Positions 34,210 to 43,676 of a stretch of DNA of 64,000 bases are shown here, piece by piece (position 1 is the stretch's first letter; the number at the start of each line of letters is the position of its first letter). The position numbers and the translations under genes are program-made. The stretch comes from JAYPWI01 sp964629575. GTDB taxonomy: Bacteria; Actinomycetota; Acidimicrobiia; Acidimicrobiales; Poriferisodalaceae. Where the stretch lies: assembly GCA_964629575.1 (NCBI GenBank), contig CAZVUM010000019.1, positions 6,391-70,390 on the forward strand. Direction: 5' to 3'. Below the pieces are notes generated by a model. It had not been told where the DNA came from. It did no database searches and worked only from the letters and a program-made list of their open reading frames with translations.

Positions 34210-34905
34210 ATGTCCGCTGACGAGACCGAGCTCGTTGCTCGCTTCCTTCTTGTGCGCCACGGCGAGAGCCAGGTGATGGTCGATGGTGTGGTCGGCGGCC
34301 CAGCGACCTGCAGCGGTCTGTCCGAGCATGGACGGGCACAGGCGGCTGCGCTCCGGGATCGTTTCGCGGCAGGCGCCGAACCCGACATCGACGTCGTGTA
34401 CAGCAGCCCTCTCCCCCGGGCCCGAGAGACCACCGACATCGTTCTGCCCTCGCTCGGCGCAGGAAGCCTCGACGTCCACGTCCACCCCGAACTCGAGGAG
34501 TTCCGCCTCGGCGAAGCCGACGGTCTCACCTGGGAACAGCTGAGAGCGAGGTACGGCGGCTTCAACATGGTCGAGCAGGATCCCTACCGCGAGCTCGTCC
34601 CGGGTGGCGACACCCGGGCGGGCTTCCGTCACCGGGTCGCGACCGCACTCTCGGACATCGCTGATGCACACATCGGGGCGACGATCTTCGTCGGATGCCA
34701 CGGCGGAGTGATCAGCTCGGCGATGGCAGTGGCGTTCGGGCTCGCGCCAAACCAGCAGATCGTCGAGCTCCCGACTGTCGTGACGTCGATCACCGAGCTC
34801 GAGATCCTCCGCGGTGGCGGCAAGGGACGCAGGTGGGTGTGCCACCGGTACAACGACTCCACCCATCTCCACGGCGGGCCGCTCGATCCCCGCGGTGGCG
34901 AGTGA
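34210..34905 (+). CDS. Histidine phosphatase (phosphoglycerate mutase-like)
   Basis: 231 residues from an ATG at 34210 (an upstream ATG at 34156 gives a longer, less likely N terminus). It carries LLVRHGESQ, the phospho-His RHG motif, VYSSPLPRARETTDI with the second Arg, and IFVGCHGGVISSAM with the second His. It belongs to the broad-specificity phosphatase branch (CobC/GpmB-like). The substrate is unknown. Its stop overlaps the start of the MFS gene, so they are translationally coupled. Confidence 0.88.
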   Translation: MSADETELVARFLLVRHGESQVMVDGVVGGPATCSGLSEHGRAQAAALRDRFAAGAEPDIDVVYSSPLPRARETTDIVLPSLGAGSLDVHVHPELEEFRLGEADGLTWEQLRARYGGFNMVEQDPYRELVPGGDTRAGFRHRVATALSDIADAHIGATIFVGCHGGVISSAMAVAFGLAPNQQIVELPTVVTSITELEILRGGGKGRRWVCHRYNDSTHLHGGPLDPRGGE

Positions 34906-36164
34906 ACGCCCCGAACAACAACACCCGCGAGCTCAAGGATCTCCTCAGGCGACCATCGGTGCGTCGCCTCCTGCTGTCGCGGGCCGCCGGCAACTCCGGG
35001 GCGGTGACGCTCGCGATCGCCAACGGGGTGTTCGTGTTCGGCATCACCGGGCGCGAGCTGGACCTCGGGCTGGTGGGTCTCGCGGAGTTCGCGCCCACGT
35101 TCCTGCTCGCGCCCTGGGCGGGATCGCTCGCCGACCGTCTGGATCGGCGGCGTATGGCCGCGATCGGCTACGTCGCCGAGGCGGCGGTCGCGATCACGAT
35201 CGCCCTGTACGCGGCAAGCGGCCGTACGGCGGTGTGGCCCATCTTCGCCCTGACCCTCTGCTACGGCACCGCGAGGGGCTTCGTGAACCCGCCGACGCGG
35301 GCCTTGCCCGCCAACGTCGTGTCGCGCGAGGAGCTACCCCGCCTCATCCCGCTGCTCTCGTTCGCATGGCAGGCCTCAGCGGTTGTCGCTCCCCTCTTGG
35401 CCTCAGCGGTTTACGGCCTCGGCCCCGAGTGGGCGTTCGTGAGCATCGCTGCACTTAACGTCTTCGCCGCGCTGACAATCAGTGGTGTCCAGTTGCGCGG
35501 CGATGTCGATCCGCCCGAACAGCGGCGCGGGTTCCGCGTGGCGTTCGAGGGCCTGGCCCTGGTGCGACGCACCCCGCTCCTCCTCGCAGCCATCGGTCTC
35601 GACCTGTTCGCCGTGCTCCTCGGTGGTGTCATCGCGCTGGCACCGGCCATCTCCGATGAGCTCCTCGGAGCGAGCGAGAGCACCGCGTTCTGGATGCGCT
35701 CAGCGGGTGGGGTGGGCGCGGCCGCCACCGCGTATGCGCTCGCCAGACGGCCGATCACCCGAAAGGTGGGCCCGCGCCTGCTCCAGGCGGTGGCGGTCTT
35801 CGGCCTGCTGACGATCGCGGTCGGCTTCAGCCGCAACCTCGTTCTCACGATCGCGTTGTTCGCAGCACTCGCCGCGGCCGACATGATCAGCGTGTTCGTC
35901 CGCGCCACGATCGTGCCGCTGGCGACGCCGGACTCGCTGCGTGGCCGGGTCCTCGCCGTCGAAGCGGTGTTCATCGGGGCATCGAACGAGCTGGGGGCAT
36001 TCGAATCCGGCATCACCGCCGAATGGATGGGGCTCCAGGCGGCCATCGTCGTGGCGGGCGCCGCCACGCTCGTGGTCGTCGCCGTCTTCGCGATCGCAGT
36101 ACCCGACCTGCGCAGGCTGGACCGGTTCGAGGAAGTGACGCCGGCCGAGCCCGAGCCCAACTGA
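34902..36164 (+). CDS. MFS transporter (MFS_3, EntS-like)
   Basis: 420 residues from a GTG at 34902 overlapping the phosphatase stop by 4 bases. About twelve hydrophobic helices, with the TM2-3 loop AGSLADRLDRRRMAAIG, typical of the enterobactin-exporter-like MFS_3 group, and LRGRVLAVEAVFIGASNELGAF in TM10. Probably exports a small molecule. Charged C-terminal end (RRLDRFEE). The 64-base gap downstream shows nothing beyond a strong ribosome-binding site. Confidence 0.86.
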   Translation: MNAPNNNTRELKDLLRRPSVRRLLLSRAAGNSGAVTLAIANGVFVFGITGRELDLGLVGLAEFAPTFLLAPWAGSLADRLDRRRMAAIGYVAEAAVAITIALYAASGRTAVWPIFALTLCYGTARGFVNPPTRALPANVVSREELPRLIPLLSFAWQASAVVAPLLASAVYGLGPEWAFVSIAALNVFAALTISGVQLRGDVDPPEQRRGFRVAFEGLALVRRTPLLLAAIGLDLFAVLLGGVIALAPAISDELLGASESTAFWMRSAGGVGAAATAYALARRPITRKVGPRLLQAVAVFGLLTIAVGFSRNLVLTIALFAALAAADMISVFVRATIVPLATPDSLRGRVLAVEAVFIGASNELGAFESGITAEWMGLQAAIVVAGAATLVVVAVFAIAVPDLRRLDRFEEVTPAEPEPN

Positions 36165-36228
36165 CCAGACGGGCACCTTCGGCACTACCGTCGAGACGGT
36201 CAGACACCGTGACCACGAGGAGGCCGTG

Positions 36229-37275
36229 ATGTTGGTCGAGCGAATCGAAGGCAAGTGGATCGACTGCTTCGCCCAGGTGTTCGGCATGTGCGCCATCGAC
36301 GGCGAGCAGACCGCGGCGATCCTGTCCGAAACACAGAGCCGTTCGGTCAACGTCAACCTGGCCGAGCTGGCGCTCGATCGTCTGGGCGTCACCCCGATTC
36401 ACGTCGTTGTTCCCACCCCACGCCAGACCGCGCCGGTCCCGGTCCGCAGCACCGGCGCATCCGACGCAATCGCAGGCAACGCCGCCGTGATCGCTGCGCT
36501 GAGCGCCGTCGACTTCGTCGTCGACTGCACCGTCGAGGGCCTCCTCCACGCGGCCGAGCTTCCGGAGATCCTCTCCGCGGGCTCGCGCATCTTGATGGTG
36601 AGCAACGAGCACCCCGAGGCTCTCGAACGACTGGCCCCCTCCTCGGACCTCGAGCCGAAGGTGAAGGTCGGCATCAAGCAGCTCATCGGTGCACGCGAGA
36701 TGCACGTGACCTCCGCGGCGGGCACCGACCTCACCGTCGACGTGAGCGAGGCACCCTGTGGCGGCGGCTGGGGCTACACCACGAGGCCGGGCACCATCAG
36801 CCACTGGCCAGGAGGGCTGTGCCTCGCGTTCCCCAAGGCGGGCACGGTCAACGGGCGCATCGTGATGGACCGGGCCGACATGAATCTCACCTTCAAGCGC
36901 TACGTGGAGTCGCCGGTCACCCTCACGATCGAGAACGACTACGTGGTCGAGGTCGCCGGCGACGGGACAGACGCCGCCCTCTTCCGGAGCTACACCGACG
37001 CCTGGGGCGACGCCGAGGCGTACGCCACGAGCCACGTCGGGTGGGGCATGAACCCCGGCGCCCGGTGGGACACCTTGCCGCTGTACGACAAGAGCCAGAC
37101 CAATGGCACCGAGCAGCGTGCGTTTGCGGGCAACTTCCTCTACTCAACCGGCGCCAACGAGCACGCCGGCCGCCACACCCTCGGCCACTTCGACCTGCCG
37201 ATGCGCAACCACACCGTCGAACTCGACGGCGATGCAGTGGTTGTCGAAGGCGTTCTTCAGGGTGACCTTGCCTGA
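36229..37275 (+). CDS. NicX-like M29-fold dioxygenase/aminopeptidase family protein
   Basis: 348 residues from an ATG at 36229, GAGGAGG upstream (a GTG 3 bases earlier is an alternative start). Stretches ALSAVDFVVDCTVEGLLHA, SHVGWGMNPGARWDTL, QRAFAGNFLYSTGANEHAG and HFDLPMRNHTVELDG closely follow 2,5-dihydroxypyridine 5,6-dioxygenase NicX of Pseudomonas (M29-like fold). The H-x-D metal pair (GHFDLP) is conserved. This suggests extradiol-type ring opening of a hydroxylated pyridine or a relative; the true substrate is unproven. It overlaps the acyl-CoA ligase gene by 14 bases. Confidence 0.75.
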   Translation: MLVERIEGKWIDCFAQVFGMCAIDGEQTAAILSETQSRSVNVNLAELALDRLGVTPIHVVVPTPRQTAPVPVRSTGASDAIAGNAAVIAALSAVDFVVDCTVEGLLHAAELPEILSAGSRILMVSNEHPEALERLAPSSDLEPKVKVGIKQLIGAREMHVTSAAGTDLTVDVSEAPCGGGWGYTTRPGTISHWPGGLCLAFPKAGTVNGRIVMDRADMNLTFKRYVESPVTLTIENDYVVEVAGDGTDAALFRSYTDAWGDAEAYATSHVGWGMNPGARWDTLPLYDKSQTNGTEQRAFAGNFLYSTGANEHAGRHTLGHFDLPMRNHTVELDGDAVVVEGVLQGDLA

Positions 37276-38815
37276 GAAGCCAGACGGGACTCTCGGTCGG
37301 GATCTCGCGTCGTGGGTCGACCGCTGGGCCGACCACCGACCCGATGCGCTCGCTCTGGAGTTCGAAGGAGAGCGCACGACCTACGTCGAGCTCGCCGAGC
37401 GGATCGCACTCACTGCCGGGTGGTTGCACGAACAGGGAGTGGGGCACGGCCACCGCGTGGCGTGGCTTGCCCCCAACCGGCCGACCGCGCTCGAGCTGAT
37501 GCTCGCGTGTTCGCGCCTCGGCGCGATCTTACTCCCCCTCAACAGCCGCCTCGCCGTGTCGGAGCACTCGTGGATCCTCGACGACGCCGATCCGACACTC
37601 GTGCTCGCCGATCCGAGCTTCGCCGAGCACGCCGCCGCAGCCGCCGGCCGGCGCCCGGTCGCAGTCGTTGACGACGACGGCCTCCTCGACGGCCACGATC
37701 TGCTCGACGGCGACAGCCAAGCTCCACGCGTGGGTGAGAGACGCGATCCGGTGCTTCTCGCCTATACATCGGGTACGACCGGTCGTCCCAAAGGGGCCCT
37801 GTTGGACCAGGCCGCGATGTGGGCGAACGCCGTCAACGGCGCCCATGCCCACGATCTCGTCTCCAGCGATCGGATCCTCACGCTGCTGCCGCTGTTTCAC
37901 GTCGGAGGCCTCAACATCCAGACCCTGCCCGCGCTGCACGCAGGGGCTGCCGTTCTCATCCACCGGGCGTTCGACCCTGGCCTGTTCCTCGCCGACGTCG
38001 AACGGTGGCAGCCGACGTGGTCGCTCCTGGTCCCTGCGACGCTGATCGCGGTGGCGCAGCACCCGCGCTTCGCGGACGCCGAGCTCGGGTCTCTGAAGGG
38101 GCTCATGACCGGATCCTCGACGGTTCCCGATGCGGTCACCCGGCCGTACTTCGAGCGCGGGATCGCGGTCGGTCAGGTGTATGGCTCCACCGAGACCGCA
38201 CCCACCGCGATCCATCTGCGCGCCGACGTTGCGGCAGCGCACCCCGGTTCGTGCGGCAAGCCCTCCACGACGTGCGAGGTGAGGCTGGTGGGCGACGACG
38301 GCACCGACGTGGCGCCCGGGCAGACAGGGGAGATCTGGGTTCGCGGTCCCAACGTGTTGCGCGAATACTGGCGCAACCCCGAGGCAACCGCAGAGGCACT
38401 CACCGACGGCTGGTTCCAGACGGGGGATGTGGGGCACGCGGACGACCACGGCTGGTTCCACATCGACGACCGCAAGAAGGACGTCGTGATCTCGGGCGGC
38501 GAGAACATCTACCCCGCGGAGTTGGAGAACGTCCTCGGTGACATTGCCGGCCTCGTCGAGTCGACAGTGGTCGGCCGCGCCGACGACCGCTGGGGTGAGG
38601 TTCCGGTCGTGGTGGCCGTGCGCTCAGACGCCTCGGTCACCGACGACGACGTGCTCAGGGCCTTCGGCGGCCGACTCGCCCGGTTCAAACACCCCAAGGC
38701 CGTGATCTGGGTCGACTCGTTGCCCCGCAACGTGATGGGCAAGGTGTTGAAGCACGAGGTCCGCGACCAGATCGCCGAGGCCAGCACCGGCGACACCGGC
38801 AACGCGGTCAGCTGA
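37262..38815 (+). CDS. AMP-forming acyl-CoA synthetase/ligase
   Basis: 517 residues from a GTG at 37262 (TTG 37268 possible). The adenylate core is complete: P-loop YTSGTTGRPKG, GQVYGSTETAP (A5), FQTGDVGHADDHGWFHIDDRKKD and GGENIYPAELENVL, ending with PRNVMGKVLKHEV, which holds the C-terminal catalytic Lys. It activates a carboxylic acid to its CoA ester. Coupling to the NicX-like gene suggests the ring-cleavage product as substrate, but this is inference. Confidence 0.92.
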   Translation: MTLPEKPDGTLGRDLASWVDRWADHRPDALALEFEGERTTYVELAERIALTAGWLHEQGVGHGHRVAWLAPNRPTALELMLACSRLGAILLPLNSRLAVSEHSWILDDADPTLVLADPSFAEHAAAAAGRRPVAVVDDDGLLDGHDLLDGDSQAPRVGERRDPVLLAYTSGTTGRPKGALLDQAAMWANAVNGAHAHDLVSSDRILTLLPLFHVGGLNIQTLPALHAGAAVLIHRAFDPGLFLADVERWQPTWSLLVPATLIAVAQHPRFADAELGSLKGLMTGSSTVPDAVTRPYFERGIAVGQVYGSTETAPTAIHLRADVAAAHPGSCGKPSTTCEVRLVGDDGTDVAPGQTGEIWVRGPNVLREYWRNPEATAEALTDGWFQTGDVGHADDHGWFHIDDRKKDVVISGGENIYPAELENVLGDIAGLVESTVVGRADDRWGEVPVVVAVRSDASVTDDDVLRAFGGRLARFKHPKAVIWVDSLPRNVMGKVLKHEVRDQIAEASTGDTGNAVS

Positions 38816-38863
38816 GATCGGTCACGCTCAAGTCGGGAGCCCGGTTCTGCCGATGACGACTGC

Positions 38864-39202
38864 GTGAGCATTGACAACGACGCCCCCATCGACGAGCTCC
38901 CCGAGCTCGAGTTTCACGAAGTCACGACCTCCGATGGTCCATCGGCCCGTGCGGTGATCGCGATCGCCGCCGTGTGCGGTCTGGCCCTCCTCTACGGGAC
39001 GTTCAACGCGGTCACCGGCAACCTGGGGATGGTCACGCTCCTCGTCGTGCTCCTCGGCATCGTGGGCCTGGTCGTCGCGTACAAGAAGATGGACGCCGCA
39101 GAGGGCGGCGAACTGAAGGAGCTGCGCGACAAGCTGCTCACCCGCAGTGGCCCCGTCCCGGAGCCGAGCGTGCGCATCAGCGGGAGCCTCCTCGACATCT
39201 GA
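38864..39202 (+). CDS. Small membrane protein of unknown function
   Basis: 112 residues with a GTG start. An acidic N terminus, two closely spaced hydrophobic helices (VIAIAAVCGLALLYGTF and MVTLLVVLLGIVGLVVAY), and a charged tail. No motif was recognised. It stands between the ligase and lacZ. Confidence 0.6.
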   Translation: MSIDNDAPIDELPELEFHEVTTSDGPSARAVIAIAAVCGLALLYGTFNAVTGNLGMVTLLVVLLGIVGLVVAYKKMDAAEGGELKELRDKLLTRSGPVPEPSVRISGSLLDI

Positions 39203-39266
39203 CGGGGGTACCGCAGCGCTGGCAGGTGACGCGGGCACGGCGCCGGCCGACTCGTACCATGCGATC

Positions 39267-42200
39267 GTGGCCGAATCCCCTCCCACTGCATGGTGGCTCG
39301 ACCCTCGGGTCGTGGAGATCAACCGCCTTCCGATGTCGGCGGTCACCCCACCACCCGACGCGTTCCCGCTCGACCGAGACTGGACGTTCCGTCTGCTCGA
39401 TCGACCCGAGGACTTCGACCCTGGGTGGCTCGACCCCGGCGCTGTCGAGGCGGATAGCGAGGCCTGGAGCCCTGTCGAAGTCCCCACCAACTGGCAACTC
39501 ACCCCAGCGGGAGCCGGCGACCCGCCGATCTACACCAACGTCCAGTACCCGTGGCCGGCCGACCCGCCGCAGGTGCCCGACGAGAACCCGACGGGCGTCT
39601 ACCGGGTCGGGTTCGACATGGGCGAAGCCATGCTCGCCCTCGACGATCAGCACCTCGTCACCTTCGAAGGTGTCGACAGCGCGTTCGACCTCTGGTGCAA
39701 CGGTCAGTTCGTCGGAGCCTCGACCGACAGCCGACTCGACGCCACCTTCGATCTGACATCAACCCTGCGGGCGGGAGACAACCTCCTCGTGGTGCGGGTG
39801 ACGCGCTGGAGCGCGTCGAGCTACCTCGAAGACCAGGATCACTGGTGGCTGTCTGGCATCCATCGACCGGTCACGCTGTGGCACCGGCCTGCCGTCCACC
39901 TGGCAGACCTCCACATCGAGACACCGTTCGATCGCACGGCCGTCAACGCTCACCTCCGCGTCCGCGCCCGGGTCGGGGGCGACTGCGCCGGCCATCGGGT
40001 GCGCATCCGCTGCGCGACCCCCACCTCCACCGACCTCGTCGACCAGACAGTGGGCATCGAGGGCGACCTCGCGTCGCTCAACCACCAGGTGGGCCCAGTG
40101 AGACGCTGGTTCGCCGAAGACCCGTATCTCCATTCCATCACCGTCGACGTCCAGGACTCCGAGGGTCGAGTGGTCGACGGGCGCACGATCCGCGCGGGTT
40201 TCCGCGACGTCCGTGTCGAAAACGGCGCGCTCCTGATCAACGGCACCCCGACCGAGATCCGTGGGGTCAACCGCCACGATCACGATCCCGACAGCGGCAA
40301 GGTCGTGGACGACGACTCACTCCGACGCGACCTGGTGTTGATGAAGCAACACAACATCAACGCGGTGCGCACCGCCCACTATCCCAACCGGCGACGCTTT
40401 CTGGAGCTGTGCGACCAGCTGGGGATGTACGTCTTCGACGAGGCCAACAACGAATCCCACGGCGTGTGGGACGTCCTGCCCAACGACCCGGACTGGACGT
40501 CCCAGATCCTCGCACGCTGCGAACGAATGGTCGCACGGGACCGGAACCACCCCTCGGTGATCGCATGGAGTCTCGGCAACGAGTGTGGCTGGGGACCGGG
40601 CCTCGAAGAGGCCGCTGCCTCCGTCGGCGACGCCGACCCTTCCCGCCCGATCCACTACCACCCCGCCGACCACCGGCCAGAGGTGGGGATCATCGCGCCC
40701 ATGTACCCCTCCGTCGACGAACTGGAGAGGCTGGCCGGCCTCGACGACGACCGGCCCATCATCGCGTGTGAGTACGCACACTCGATGGGCAACAGCACGG
40801 GCAACCTCGCCGAGTACTGGGACCTCATCCGCGCCACTCGACGGCTCGCTGGTGGCTTCATCTGGGACTGGGTCGATCAGGGCCTCAGGCGCCGCGGCAC
40901 GCCGGAGGATCCCGAGCGGGAGTGGTGGGCCTATGGAGGCGACTTCGGAGACGAACCCAACGACGCCGCGTTCTGCTGCAACGGGCTGGTGTCGCCCGAC
41001 CGCGAGCCGCACCCCGCTCTCGCCGAGGTGAAGCACCACTACAGCCCCATCGGGATCTCGGGCTCACGGCCGGACGAGGTCGTCATCGAGAACCGCCACC
41101 AGTTCCTCGACCTGGGTGTCTACCGCTTCGACTGGCATCTCGAGACGGACGGTTACGTCGTTCAGTCGGGAACGGTCGACCCAGGCGTCGTGCGCGCTGG
41201 TCACCGAACCGTGATCGACGTCCCGGTGGACCGCACCGGCCTGGACAGGGGTCAGAGGCATTGGCTGACGGTCGAGGCTCGCCGACGCAACCGAACCACC
41301 TGGGCCGAAGCCGAACACAGCGTCGTGTTCCATCAGCTCGAGGTGCAGGGCACGACCGGGGGTCGCCGGACCTCGGAGACCCGGAGGCCCGAGGCGGACA
41401 TCGACGTGGAGTTCTCCGACGAGACGGGTGGACTGTCGAGCCTGGTCGTCCACGGCAACCAGCTCCTGACCGCTCCCACCGAGCCGTGGCTCACCCGTCC
41501 GCTCACCGAGAACGACGACGCCCGCTTCGGACCCGAGAGAGCCGCCGAGCGCTGGGCCGCCGCGGGCTATGACCGCCTCGACCTGATCGTCCGTTCCTCC
41601 GCCGACGTCCCGGGCGGCAGGGAGAGCAACGTCCTGTTGCGGTGCGAGGACTCCGGCGTGACGTTTCGCGTTCGCACAACTGTCGCGAGGACAGACGGTT
41701 ACGTGGTGGTCACGACGTCCTTCGCTCCCACCGCGGGATGCCCGCCGCACCTCCCCCACCTGCCGCGACTCGGCCATCGCCTCCTGCTGACGCGCTCTCT
41801 GACCGAGCTGGACTATCTCGGCCGCGGGCCGGGGGAGACCTATTCCGATCGGTGCCTCGGCCAACGCTTCGGACTTTGGACGGGCCGCTTCGACGCCCAG
41901 CGGTTCCCCTACGTCGTCCCCCAGGAGAGCGGAAATCACCACGCGGTCCGCTGGGCATCGCTCCGCACGGAGGGTGGTCTCGGCGTCGTTGTCTTCGGCG
42001 ACGGGCCCCTCGACGTCAACGCCGGTGTGCACGACGAGCGTGCGATCAACGCAGCCCGCCACGACCACGAGCTCGTCGAAGACGATGCCGTCCACCTCCA
42101 CGTCGATCATCGTCACAGCGGCGTCGGCAACGGGAGCTGTGGCCCCGGCGTGCTCGAACGTCACCGGGTTCCCGCCATTGCGACGAAGTGGCGATTCGCG

Positions 42201-42287
42201 ATCGGTCCACTGAGCGGAGGGGCCGATCCAGGGGTCGTCGCCGGCAACGGGATCCCCGGGTCGCCCGCGACCCTCACCCTGCTGTAG
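39267..42287 (+). CDS. lacZ: Beta-galactosidase, GH2 family
   Basis: 1006 residues from a GTG at 39267 (LacZ of E. coli has 1023). The N-terminal sugar-binding domain has VPTNWQ and IYTNVQYPWP. The jelly-roll and TIM-barrel domains follow with EIRGVNRHDHDP, NAVRTAHYPN, the acid/base motif SLGNECGWG and the nucleophile motif IACEYAHSMGNSTGN. The LacZ small-chain domain ends the protein (LDYLGRGPGETYSDR and QESGNHHAVRW). No signal peptide, so cytoplasmic; no sugar transporter or LacI-type regulator is adjacent. Confidence 0.94.
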   Translation: MAESPPTAWWLDPRVVEINRLPMSAVTPPPDAFPLDRDWTFRLLDRPEDFDPGWLDPGAVEADSEAWSPVEVPTNWQLTPAGAGDPPIYTNVQYPWPADPPQVPDENPTGVYRVGFDMGEAMLALDDQHLVTFEGVDSAFDLWCNGQFVGASTDSRLDATFDLTSTLRAGDNLLVVRVTRWSASSYLEDQDHWWLSGIHRPVTLWHRPAVHLADLHIETPFDRTAVNAHLRVRARVGGDCAGHRVRIRCATPTSTDLVDQTVGIEGDLASLNHQVGPVRRWFAEDPYLHSITVDVQDSEGRVVDGRTIRAGFRDVRVENGALLINGTPTEIRGVNRHDHDPDSGKVVDDDSLRRDLVLMKQHNINAVRTAHYPNRRRFLELCDQLGMYVFDEANNESHGVWDVLPNDPDWTSQILARCERMVARDRNHPSVIAWSLGNECGWGPGLEEAAASVGDADPSRPIHYHPADHRPEVGIIAPMYPSVDELERLAGLDDDRPIIACEYAHSMGNSTGNLAEYWDLIRATRRLAGGFIWDWVDQGLRRRGTPEDPEREWWAYGGDFGDEPNDAAFCCNGLVSPDREPHPALAEVKHHYSPIGISGSRPDEVVIENRHQFLDLGVYRFDWHLETDGYVVQSGTVDPGVVRAGHRTVIDVPVDRTGLDRGQRHWLTVEARRRNRTTWAEAEHSVVFHQLEVQGTTGGRRTSETRRPEADIDVEFSDETGGLSSLVVHGNQLLTAPTEPWLTRPLTENDDARFGPERAAERWAAAGYDRLDLIVRSSADVPGGRESNVLLRCEDSGVTFRVRTTVARTDGYVVVTTSFAPTAGCPPHLPHLPRLGHRLLLTRSLTELDYLGRGPGETYSDRCLGQRFGLWTGRFDAQRFPYVVPQESGNHHAVRWASLRTEGGLGVVVFGDGPLDVNAGVHDERAINAARHDHELVEDDAVHLHVDHRHSGVGNGSCGPGVLERHRVPAIATKWRFAIGPLSGGADPGVVAGNGIPGSPATLTLL

Positions 42288-42296
42288 ACCCGGGGC

Positions 42297-42695
42297 ATGC
42301 CGCTCGGACATCTCGGACTCAACGTGTCGGACCTCGAGGCAGCACGGGCGTACTACGACGCGCTGATGCCCCTCCTCGGATACGAGCCCTTCCTGTCCGA
42401 TCACGACCAGTTCGCCTACCGCCCCAGCGAGGGCAAGGTGGGTACGTATCTGTTCTTCTACCCGGCTCTCGTCGACAGCGACTACTCCCCCGATGCCGCC
42501 GGGCTCCAGCACCTCGCGTTCATGGTCAGGACCAGGGCGGAGGTCGGCGCAGCGCTCGCCGCCGCGACCGAACTCGGTTCGGCGACCGTCCACGCGCCCC
42601 AGGAGTGGCCGCAGTACCCGCCGCCCTACTACGCGGCGTTCTGGACCGGACCGGACGGCGTGACCATCGAAGCCGTGTGCCACCGCGCGCCATGA
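42297..42695 (+). CDS. VOC-family (glyoxalase-like) protein
   Basis: 132 residues. MPLGHLGLNVSDLEAARAYYDALMPLLGYEP is the first beta-alpha-beta-beta-beta module; LQHLAFMVRT and PPPYYAAFWTGPDGVTIEAVC make the second. Metal ligands may be the first His, the His in LQHLA and the Glu in IEAVC. It could be a glyoxalase, epimerase or resistance protein. It starts 9 bases after lacZ and leads to the dehydrogenase gene. Confidence 0.87.
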   Translation: MPLGHLGLNVSDLEAARAYYDALMPLLGYEPFLSDHDQFAYRPSEGKVGTYLFFYPALVDSDYSPDAAGLQHLAFMVRTRAEVGAALAAATELGSATVHAPQEWPQYPPPYYAAFWTGPDGVTIEAVCHRAP

Positions 42696-42723
42696 CCGCA
42701 ACCCAACAACACGAGGAATCCGC

Positions 42724-43635
42724 ATGAGCGCACCACCAACTCCCGTCGCCTTCGTCGGGTTGGGAGTCATGGGCTACCCGATGGCCGGTCATCTCCAGTC
42801 GGCATTTCACCCCACCACCGTGTTCAACCGCACGACGGCAAAGGCCGTCGAGTGGGCGGATCAACACGGGGGCCTGGTGGCCGAGACCCCGCGCGAAGCC
42901 GCCGACGGCGCTGCAATCGTCTTCCTGTGTGTCGGGGCAGACGACGACGTCCGTGCGGTCGTGTACGGGGACGACGGCGTGCTCGCTGCGATGGAACCGG
43001 GTTCGGTGCTCGTGGATCACACGACCGCATCAGCCGACCTGGCGATCGAGCTCGACGGGCGGTGCCGAGAGAACGGCGTGGGCTTCGTCGACGGCCCGGT
43101 GTCGGGAGGCCAGGCCGGCGCCGAGAACGGCGTTCTGACGGTGATGTGCGGCGGCGCACAGGAGCACTTCGAGGTCGCGGCCCCGGTGATCGATGCCTAC
43201 AGCCGCGCGTGCACGCTGATCGGGCCGGCGGGCTCGGGCCAGCTGACCAAGATGGTGAACCAGATCTGCATCGCCGGGCTGGTTCAGGCCCTGTCGGAGG
43301 GCCTCGAGTTCGGTCGACGATCAGGCCTCGATCTCGAGCTGGTCCTCGACACCATCTCGAAGGGTGCCGCGGGCAGCTGGCAGATGGAGAACCGCGGCCA
43401 GACGATGATGCGCGACGAGTTCGAGTTCGGGTTCGCCGTCGATTGGATGCGCAAAGATCTCGGAATCGTCCTCCGCGAGGCGGAGCGCACCGGAGCTCCA
43501 CTACCGATCACGGCGATCGTGGACCAGTACTACAAGGCGGTCCAGCAACGCGGCGGGGGGCGCTGGGACACGAGCAGTCTGATCGCCCTCCTGCGCGGGG
43601 CCGGCCCGGCCGAGGGCGACGGCAAAGACGCCTGA
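42724..43635 (+). CDS. 3-hydroxyisobutyrate dehydrogenase-like NAD(P)-binding oxidoreductase
   Basis: 303 residues, ATG at 42724 with GAGGA before it. VAFVGLGVMGYPMAGHL is the NAD(P) fold start, FVDGPVSGGQAGAENG the substrate-loop signature of the family, and GPAGSGQLTKMVNQ carries the catalytic Lys. The substrate could be 3-hydroxyisobutyrate, tartronate semialdehyde or a related beta-hydroxy acid; not resolved. Its end lies 41 bases before the glycan cassette. Confidence 0.9.
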   Translation: MSAPPTPVAFVGLGVMGYPMAGHLQSAFHPTTVFNRTTAKAVEWADQHGGLVAETPREAADGAAIVFLCVGADDDVRAVVYGDDGVLAAMEPGSVLVDHTTASADLAIELDGRCRENGVGFVDGPVSGGQAGAENGVLTVMCGGAQEHFEVAAPVIDAYSRACTLIGPAGSGQLTKMVNQICIAGLVQALSEGLEFGRRSGLDLELVLDTISKGAAGSWQMENRGQTMMRDEFEFGFAVDWMRKDLGIVLREAERTGAPLPITAIVDQYYKAVQQRGGGRWDTSSLIALLRGAGPAEGDGKDA

Positions 43636-43676
43636 ACACGGCTTGACCCGGTCGCCGACCGGCCGACCGGCCCCAA

